Shown: piece after piece, positions 31,587 through 37,295 of the stretch
Position numbering within the stretch: the stretch's first letter is position 1
How the letters are laid out: every line of letters starts with the position of its first letter
Origin: Prevotella sp.
GTDB taxonomy: Bacteria > Bacteroidota > Bacteroidia > Bacteroidales > Bacteroidaceae
Direction of reading: 5' to 3'
DNA length: 37,295 nucleotides
Assembly: GCA_024681705.1 (NCBI GenBank)
Contig: JAILAI010000194.1
Span: 1-37,295 of the forward strand
Notes under the pieces: model-generated
Seen by the model: the letters and a program-made list of their open reading frames with translations, nothing else
Databases searched by the model: none
Told to the model about the DNA's origin: nothing
Position numbers and translations under genes: made by a program

Positions 31587-33368
31587 TTAATCTAACTTTA
31601 GCACAGCAAGGAAGGCTTTCTGCGGTACCTCTACATTTCCAATCTGTTTCATTCGCTTCTTGCCTTTCTTCTGCTTTTCAAGCAGTTTACGCTTTCGGCT
31701 TACATCACCACCGTAGCATTTCGCCGTGACATCTTTTCTCACCTGCTTAACGGTTTCTCTCGCAATGATCTTTGCGCCAATGGCCGCTTGGATAGCGATA
31801 TCGAACTGTTGTCGGGGGATTAGTTCCTTCAGTTTCTCGCACATTCTGCGACCGAATGCCACCGCATTGTCCGCATGTGTCAGTGTAGAAAGAGCATCGA
31901 CGGGTTCACCATTCAGAAGTATATCCAGCTTGATGAGTTTCGACGGACGATACGAATCAATGTGATAGTCGAACGAAGCATATCCTTTCGAGATGCTTTT
32001 CAGTTTATCGTAGAAGTCGATCACTATCTCGCCCAACGGCAACATGAAATGCAACTCCACACGATTACCACTGACATATTCCTGATTCAACAATTCACCG
32101 CGCTTGTCAAGACACAGCTTCATGATAGGACCTATAAATGTGCTTGCCGTAATGATGCTGGCTCGGATATAGGGTTCCTCAATATGGTCAATCAACGTCT
32201 GCTCAGGAAGTCCCGAAGGATTATGCACCTCCTTAGAACCTCCTTGTTTGTCGTAAACCATATACGACACGTTGGGCACAGTTGTGATGACATCCATGTC
32301 AAATTCACGATCCAACCGTTCCTGCACAATCTCCATGTGGAGCAAACCGAGGAAACCACAACGGAATCCAAAGCCAAGTGCCACAGAACTCTCTGGCTGG
32401 AATGTCAGCGAGGCGTCGTTCAACTGTAGCTTTTCGAGCGAAGCCCTTAGATTCTCATATTCAGTGGGATCAATGGGATATACACCTGCAAAGACCATAG
32501 GCTTCACTTCCTGAAATCCCTCGATTGCAGCCGTACAAGGACGTGCCACATGAGTGATTGTATCACCCACCTTCACTTCTTTCGAGTCCTTGATTCCACT
32601 TATGATATAGCCCACGTCACCGGTCTTCAATTCAGTTCGTGGTATCATGTCCATCTTCAGTACGCCTATTTCATCTGCATCATACTCCATTCCTGTATTG
32701 AAGAACTTCACCTTATCGCCTTTGCGAATGCTTCCGTTCTCAATTTTGAAATAGGCAATAATGCCTCTAAACGAGTTGAATACAGAGTCAAAGATCAGGG
32801 CTTGCAACGGTGCAGAAGCATCTCCCTTCGGTGACGGAATACGCTCTACTACGGCGCGTAGGATATCTTCTACGCCTTCTCCAGTCTTTCCCGAAGCACG
32901 TATCACATCCTTGGGATCGCAGCCAATCAAATCCACGATTTCGTCTTCTACCTCATCGGGCATGGCGCTAGGCATATCAATCTTATTGATTACCGGAATA
33001 ATCTCCAAGTCATGCTCGATGGCCATATATAGATTCGAAATAGTTTGAGCCTGCACCCCCTGAGTTGCATCCACGACTAACAAGGCACCTTCACAGGCGG
33101 CTATCGAACGCGACACTTCATAGCTGAAGTCAACATGTCCCGGAGTGTCGATGAGGTTGAGTATGTACTTCTTTCCTTCCATTTCATACTCCATCTGAAT
33201 GGCGTGGCTCTTGATGGTAATTCCACGCTCCTTCTCCAGATCCATGTCGTCAAGCATCTGACCCTCCGTTATCTGGATGGTCTTTGTGTGCTCCAGCAGA
33301 CGGTCTGCTAGTGTCGATTTTCCGTGGTCGATATGGGCAATGATGCAAAAATTCCTAATCTCTTCCAT
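31587..33368 (-). CDS. lepA: Elongation factor 4 (LepA), translational GTPase
   Basis: This 593-residue protein has the LepA length. EF4 binds ribosomes as a GTPase and helps with back-translocation or initiation under stress. Motifs are [10 protein letters not shown] (G1), [11 protein letters not shown] (G2), [10 protein letters not shown] (G3) and INKIDMPSA (G4). EF-G-like domains follow, with [20 protein letters not shown] [39 protein letters not shown] and the C-terminal LepA domain ending [20 protein letters not shown]. The second Met (33368) matches the family start [10 protein letters not shown]; the ATG 6 nt upstream is possible. The -7 box CAAAGATA lies at 33393-33400. Confidence 0.97.
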   Translation of the reverse strand: MEEIRNFCIIAHIDHGKSTLADRLLEHTKTIQITEGQMLDDMDLEKERGITIKSHAIQMEYEMEGKKYILNLIDTPGHVDFSYEVSRSIAACEGALLVVDATQGVQAQTISNLYMAIEHDLEIIPVINKIDMPSAMPDEVEDEIVDLIGCDPKDVIRASGKTGEGVEDILRAVVERIPSPKGDASAPLQALIFDSVFNSFRGIIAYFKIENGSIRKGDKVKFFNTGMEYDADEIGVLKMDMIPRTELKTGDVGYIISGIKDSKEVKVGDTITHVARPCTAAIEGFQEVKPMVFAGVYPIDPTEYENLRASLEKLQLNDASLTFQPESSVALGFGFRCGFLGLLHMEIVQERLDREFDMDVITTVPNVSYMVYDKQGGSKEVHNPSGLPEQTLIDHIEEPYIRASIITASTFIGPIMKLCLDKRGELLNQEYVSGNRVELHFMLPLGEIVIDFYDKLKSISKGYASFDYHIDSYRPSKLIKLDILLNGEPVDALSTLTHADNAVAFGRRMCEKLKELIPRQQFDIAIQAAIGAKIIARETVKQVRKDVTAKCYGGDVSRKRKLLEKQKKGKKRMKQIGNVEVPQKAFLAVLKLD

Positions 33369-33392
33369 GCACATAAAATGCTTTTAGGCGTG

Positions 33393-33400
33393 CAAAGATA
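33393..33400 (-). promoter_or_regulatory. -7 element for lepA
   Basis: TATCTTTG on the minus strand, 25 nt before ATG 33368, fits TAnnTTTG. The -33 box is degenerate. Confidence 0.55.
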
Positions 33401-33459
33401 CAAATAAAAATCGAGATGTCGCGTAAACAGACCAAGAAATCGACAAAAATATAACGATT

Positions 33460-36234
33460 TTATCCTTCTGAAGCCATTGATCGCTTTGCTACAAGACGGA
33501 GCAATTCCCCCACCCAGAGCACCAGTGATGTGGCTGGAACTATCAAAAGCCAATCGTTTAACGTCAGTGGAACCACGTTGAAGAATTGTCCACCAATGTT
33601 CACGATGAGCAGTTGGCCCAAAAGGATGACCAAAGCAATGAAAAGGAATCCCCGACAATGGCGCAGATTGAATGCCGAACGCCCTGTGGAAAAAGCACGT
33701 GCATTGAAAAGGTTCCAGAACTGTAGCATCACGAATATGGTGAAGAACAGACTTAATTCTTTAGGTGTGAGCGGGTCACGACGACCGATGTGCACAGAGG
33801 CGAAATCACTTACAGAGGTGACATTGGCATGCTCTAACACATAGAGCAACCCAAGCAAAATAACAAAGAAGATAAGACCTGTACATATAATGGAACGCCA
33901 CATTGCTCGATTTATAATAAAGGCTTTGCGTGAGCGAGGCGGGTCTTTCATCACCTGATGAGAAGGGGGCAGCGAGGCGAGTGCCATAGCGGCAAAGGTG
34001 TCCATAATCAGATTTACCCACAACATCTGAGTAACCGTAAGAGGCGACTCGGTTCCCATGAAAGCGCCAAAAAGCACAACAAGACTGGCCACCACATTCA
34101 CCGTCGTTTGGAAAAGGATGAACCGCTGAATATTCTGGTAGAGCGAACGTCCCCACATAACGGCGCGAGCAATGCTTGAAAACGAATTATCAAGAATGGT
34201 AATATCAGAAGCTTCTTTAGCCACCGATGTGCCTGCTCCCATAGAAAGACCTACATGGGCGCTCTTAAGGGCGGGAGCATCATTGGTGCCATCACCCGTC
34301 ACAGCCACCACCTGCCCATCTCTTTGCAAGGCTTCCACCAGACGTTTCTTGTCCATTGGCCTTGCACGAGCAATGATTTTCAGTTCATTAGCTCGCTCCG
34401 TCAGTTCGTCATCGGTCAGTTCTGCCAATTCTCCACCTGTAATGATATTACGTTCACCGTCCTGCTCTGTCCAAAGTCCAGTCTGACGCCCTATCTCCCG
34501 AGCTGTTGCTGCGGTATCACCCGTAACAATCTTTACATCAATACCAGCACGTAGGCACTCCCTCACCGCAGGCGGGACATCGGTTCGTAATGGATCACTA
34601 ATAGCTGCAACTCCCAAGAATGTCGGTTGCTTCGTTTTAAGCACATCCAGACACTTCACATCGCCACTTCCCACTACCCTGAAAGCGAAGCCTAAGGTAC
34701 GCATAGCCTGCTGCTGATAAGCCAACAACACATCAGCCATTGCCTGTGATTGGAACTGGCACATCCGCATCACGATTTCGGGCGCGCCCTTCACATAAAC
34801 GACTCTTGTACCATCGGCCCGCTCTATCATAGTAGCCATATACTTTCGCTCTGTACTGAAGGGTACTTCATCAACAACTTCCACCTGTCGTCGCATCTCT
34901 CTGTAGTCTTGTTGTTGTTGACGAAGCCAAAGTAACAGGGCGCCCTCAGTAGGATTACCAAGTACGGTGGGATTGGACTCATCCTGCAAATCTAATTCGG
35001 CAGTAGAGTTGACAGCCATCCCTTCGTATATCTCGCTTTGGTTGACCGACTGAATGCTTCGTTGAGGTTCAACATTTTGCTTTTCCACATCTTCGGCGGT
35101 CATAAACGCACTCACCTGCATTTGGTTCTGCGTAAGCGTGCCTGTCTTATCGGTACAAATCACGGTGGTGGCTCCCATAGTTTCACAAGCATGCATCTTC
35201 CTAACCAAATTATTGGTCTTCAACATACGTCGCATGGAATAGGCCAAACTCAACGATACAGCCATAGGAAGTCCTTCAGGCACAGCCACAACGATAAGCG
35301 TCACAGCTATCATTATCGTCTGCAACAGATAGGTCGCGAAACCAATGGTGGGCAGTTGAGCTAAATCCCAATCCTTGCTCACCAGGAAGGCAACAATGCG
35401 CCCAATAACGATAGCAAAGGCTACACCATAACTAATCTTCGTGATGAGAAGTCCCAAGGCGTCGAGTTGCTCGTTGAGCGGCGTGCGTACGCTATCATCA
35501 ATCTGTGCGGCCTTGAACACCTTTCCATTTTCGGTCTTATCACCAACGGCAAACACTTGGCAATGCCCATGACCTTCCATTATCTTAGTGCCCCTCATCA
35601 CATGATTCCGAGGAAATGTAGGTTCTTCTTCCCCCTCATTTATTTTGGCGGCTTCTCCAGCTTCCTTGCGGCAGATGGGTTCACCAGTGAGCGAAGATTC
35701 ATCGACCATCAGCGATGTAGCATCTAACAACGTAGCATCGGCTGGCACTTCCATTCCAGTCGTCAATACGACAACGTCACCTACAACGATATCGCGTTTG
35801 GGAACCTGACGAGGTTTTCCTTCTCTTATCACCTGTATTGCTTCCTCATCGTCCACTTGGTTAAGCAGGGAGAATTCCCGATCGGCTTTCAGTTCAAACA
35901 CGAAGGATACAACAGTTGCCAATATGATGGCCATCAGGATGCCAAGCGGTTCAAAGAAAACTTCGATACCAGCAGTACCCTCTAAACCGAACCATCCAAA
36001 ATACTCGGCACACGAAATGCTGACAGATAACAGAGCGGCAATCTCCAATATAAATATCAGATGATCACCATCCTGCCATCCTGGTATGTGATGGCCCAAG
36101 GGACCCGTAAGCTTCTCAAAAAACCGTTTCCACAACGATTCACGCGCGGCCGGAGTAAGCACATTGGCACCGTGCTCAACCCTGCTTTGCAATACTTGTT
36201 CTGCCGTAAGGCCGCGATATATCATTTTTTCCAT
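33460..36234 (-). CDS. Calcium-translocating P-type ATPase, PMCA type
   Basis: This 924-residue P-type ATPase exports Ca2+ using ATP. The actuator loop SLTGEP lies at 181-186. Membrane helix 4 has VVAVPEGLPMAVSL, with the Ca2+ ligand Glu320. The phosphorylated Asp362 is in CTDKTGTLTQNQM. The nucleotide domain carries KGAPEIV, the hinge is TGDGTNDAPALKSAHVGLSM, and helix 6 is WVNLIMDTFAAMALASL with the usual N and D ligands. This motif set is that of plasma-membrane Ca2+ ATPases with a single Ca2+ site. The start gives M-E-K-M-I; the fourth residue is an alternative Met. It follows the YbjN-like gene by 40 nt and so is co-transcribed with it from the promoter at 36942-36973. Confidence 0.95.
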   Translation of the reverse strand: MEKMIYRGLTAEQVLQSRVEHGANVLTPAARESLWKRFFEKLTGPLGHHIPGWQDGDHLIFILEIAALLSVSISCAEYFGWFGLEGTAGIEVFFEPLGILMAIILATVVSFVFELKADREFSLLNQVDDEEAIQVIREGKPRQVPKRDIVVGDVVVLTTGMEVPADATLLDATSLMVDESSLTGEPICRKEAGEAAKINEGEEEPTFPRNHVMRGTKIMEGHGHCQVFAVGDKTENGKVFKAAQIDDSVRTPLNEQLDALGLLITKISYGVAFAIVIGRIVAFLVSKDWDLAQLPTIGFATYLLQTIMIAVTLIVVAVPEGLPMAVSLSLAYSMRRMLKTNNLVRKMHACETMGATTVICTDKTGTLTQNQMQVSAFMTAEDVEKQNVEPQRSIQSVNQSEIYEGMAVNSTAELDLQDESNPTVLGNPTEGALLLWLRQQQQDYREMRRQVEVVDEVPFSTERKYMATMIERADGTRVVYVKGAPEIVMRMCQFQSQAMADVLLAYQQQAMRTLGFAFRVVGSGDVKCLDVLKTKQPTFLGVAAISDPLRTDVPPAVRECLRAGIDVKIVTGDTAATAREIGRQTGLWTEQDGERNIITGGELAELTDDELTERANELKIIARARPMDKKRLVEALQRDGQVVAVTGDGTNDAPALKSAHVGLSMGAGTSVAKEASDITILDNSFSSIARAVMWGRSLYQNIQRFILFQTTVNVVASLVVLFGAFMGTESPLTVTQMLWVNLIMDTFAAMALASLPPSHQVMKDPPRSRKAFIINRAMWRSIICTGLIFFVILLGLLYVLEHANVTSVSDFASVHIGRRDPLTPKELSLFFTIFVMLQFWNLFNARAFSTGRSAFNLRHCRGFLFIALVILLGQLLIVNIGGQFFNVVPLTLNDWLLIVPATSLVLWVGELLRLVAKRSMASEG

Positions 36235-36274
36235 AACAAACTAATTACAAGGGTATAACCCTGACTCCTCAATA

Positions 36275-36868
36275 CTACACGCCCTCCTTTGTACGTAGTA
36301 ATTCCATTTCCTTTCCGACATAATGGTGAACGCTGAACATGTCGTGAAGAACGGCTCGCAGATAGTCGGCCGTATCGGTGAACTGAATGAAAAGCATTGT
36401 CTGCTTACAATGCACATATAACATTCCCGACTCGTTATTCACCGTATAGAACGTGGTCACGCCCTTCAGTTTATTGGCTTCGTTGATAACTCGTCGCATT
36501 CGTGACATATCTTCAATATCATGAACATCACAACTTTCCCAATACATATCCCACACGACAATTACCGCCAAATGGTCCTTAGCATCAATGGAGAAATGCT
36601 CTCCTTGATAAGTGAAATAGATGCTTTCGTCTCCTTCCTCCTCACCAATTCTGGGTTCACATCCCAGTTTCTTCAAAGTGTCAATGACCAGTTGACGCGT
36701 GCGCAGATTGCGAACTTCACTATTGCCAGTTTCCGTCTTCTCTTGCACATGTTTCTCCCCAACAGCCTCAACATCTTCATTCGGGGCTGTTTCGCGCGTT
36801 GCACTTCTCCACTTCAAGAAGTAAAACACCAACAACGCTATCAACAAGACAACGACTACTATTTGCAT
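36275..36868 (-). CDS. Membrane-anchored YbjN-like protein
   Basis: This 197-residue protein has an N-terminal transmembrane helix (MQIVVVVLLIALLVFYFLKW). A Glu/Thr-rich linker (about 25-50) follows, then a YbjN/TY3H-chaperone-like domain: TRQLVIDTLKKLGCEPRIGE, ESIYFTYQGEHFSIDAKDH, then VNEANKLKG-like RVINEANKLKGVTTFYTVNN and the final strand-helix pair. YbjN proteins act in surface-sensing and motility regulation or as type III chaperones. The anchored version here is unassigned. It precedes the Ca2+ ATPase by 40 nt. The promoter lies at 36942-36973, giving a leader of about 70 nt. Confidence 0.75.
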   Translation of the reverse strand: MQIVVVVLLIALLVFYFLKWRSATRETAPNEDVEAVGEKHVQEKTETGNSEVRNLRTRQLVIDTLKKLGCEPRIGEEEGDESIYFTYQGEHFSIDAKDHLAVIVVWDMYWESCDVHDIEDMSRMRRVINEANKLKGVTTFYTVNNESGMLYVHCKQTMLFIQFTDTADYLRAVLHDMFSVHHYVGKEMELLRTKEGV

Positions 36869-36941
36869 TTCAACTACACGCTTCTGCGAGTGACGACACC
36901 GCTACCGATGAAGTCAACGTCTATTCCTAATCTTTGGAATG

Positions 36942-36973
36942 CAAAGTTACGGAGATTTGTGCAAACTGGCAAA
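36942..36973 (-). promoter_or_regulatory. Bacteroidetes promoter for the YbjN-like/Ca2+ ATPase operon
   Basis: On the minus strand TTTG (plus 36970-36973) and TAACTTTG (plus 36942-36949) are separated by exactly 20 nt. This is one of the clearest matches in the window. Confidence 0.8.
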
Positions 36974-37106
36974 TATTGCGACGGCTTTCTTTGCAGATAA
37001 CAGGTGTAATCATACCAAAGATAATACAAATCAATTGAAAAAACACAAAGCTACAATAAAGAGGAAAGAAAAGGTTTTGAACCAACTTCTTCTTTCCCCT
37101 TATACT

Positions 37107-37295
37107 TTGCTTACGTGAGTTTGACGAAAACTACGAAAAATAAGTCTATCTTAAAAGACTTACCAATCTATCATGACTACTCGCAAACGCCTACAAATAA
37201 GGGGCAAATCTATGGTAGGTCTATGGTAGGTCTATGGTAGGTGTTACAATAAGACCTACCATAGCTCAAACCCTTTGCTGGTGGGCGTTTGCGGG
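37107..37295. repeat. Nested palindromic GGTAGGT repeat, copy D (cut by window end)
   Basis: The left outer arm GCTTACGTGAGTTTGACGAA starts at 37109. The inner left arm is GACTTACCAATCTATCAT (37158-37175). The core has three forward 11-mers (37211-37243) and one reversed (37252-37263). The right half continues past the window end after GCTGGTGGGCGTTTG. Its flanks match copy A in the same orientation, but its core is inverted. Between 36974 and 37106 nothing recognisable is seen. Confidence 0.76.

Overview
The window looks like a chromosomal segment of a Bacteroidales bacterium, most likely Prevotella or a close relative. Three things point there. The families are Bacteroidetes-typical: DUF4270, DUF4293, DUF4468, DHHW proteins, a Porin_10-type porin, and the BamD/omega/DUF4293 cluster. 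Promoters fit the Bacteroidetes pattern (TTTG, about 20 nt, TAnnTTTG). Lipoproteins are frequent. The assignment rests on reading the translated sequence; no database search was run.

Positions 1-823 hold the 3' end of a biotin-dependent carboxyltransferase/decarboxylase operon: alpha-subunit C-terminus, a 52-residue epsilon/gamma-like microprotein and a biotin carrier. No beta subunit follows. Positions 1118-3619 hold a degenerate GT5-like protein, a DUF4270 lipoprotein and a 43-residue protein. Positions 4252-5075 (minus) encode a small membrane protein and an OmpH/Skp-like lipoprotein. Positions 5205-7048 hold pepD and a small lipoprotein. An ECF sigma factor (minus), htpG and an Ala-rich LEA-like lipoprotein follow. 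Positions 11410-13124 (minus) form the bamD, rpoZ-like omega, DUF4293 operon. uvrB lies at 13375-15414, then two tandem acyl-CoA synthetase paralogues (minus).

Positions 19966-25885 (minus) run DUF4468 protein, small membrane protein, porin, aminotransferase, LolC/E-like permease. Positions 26011-31437 (minus) form a tight five-gene operon: Crp/Fnr regulator, SGNH lipoprotein, MBOAT acyltransferase and two DHHW (AlgX/AlgJ-like) proteins. It is best read as a regulated machine that O-acetylates an exported glycan. lepA follows, then a PMCA-type Ca2+ ATPase behind a membrane-anchored YbjN-like protein.

The most unusual non-coding content is a family of nested palindromes of about 200-450 bp in four places (3829-4133, 19097-19555, 19594-19814, 37107-end). 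Their cores carry 1-3 copies of an 11-bp unit (TATGGTAGGTS). One copy has its core inverted relative to the flanks. Twice the palindrome lies beside a perfect 17-bp AAAAAATCTAGAAAAAA hairpin that sits just 3' of a gene, with a decayed third hairpin behind htpG. A different repeat patch at 11021-11361 has three competing hairpin arms, a 22-bp tandem repeat and a 16-bp perfect palindrome. No tRNA, rRNA, CRISPR array or transposase gene was seen.
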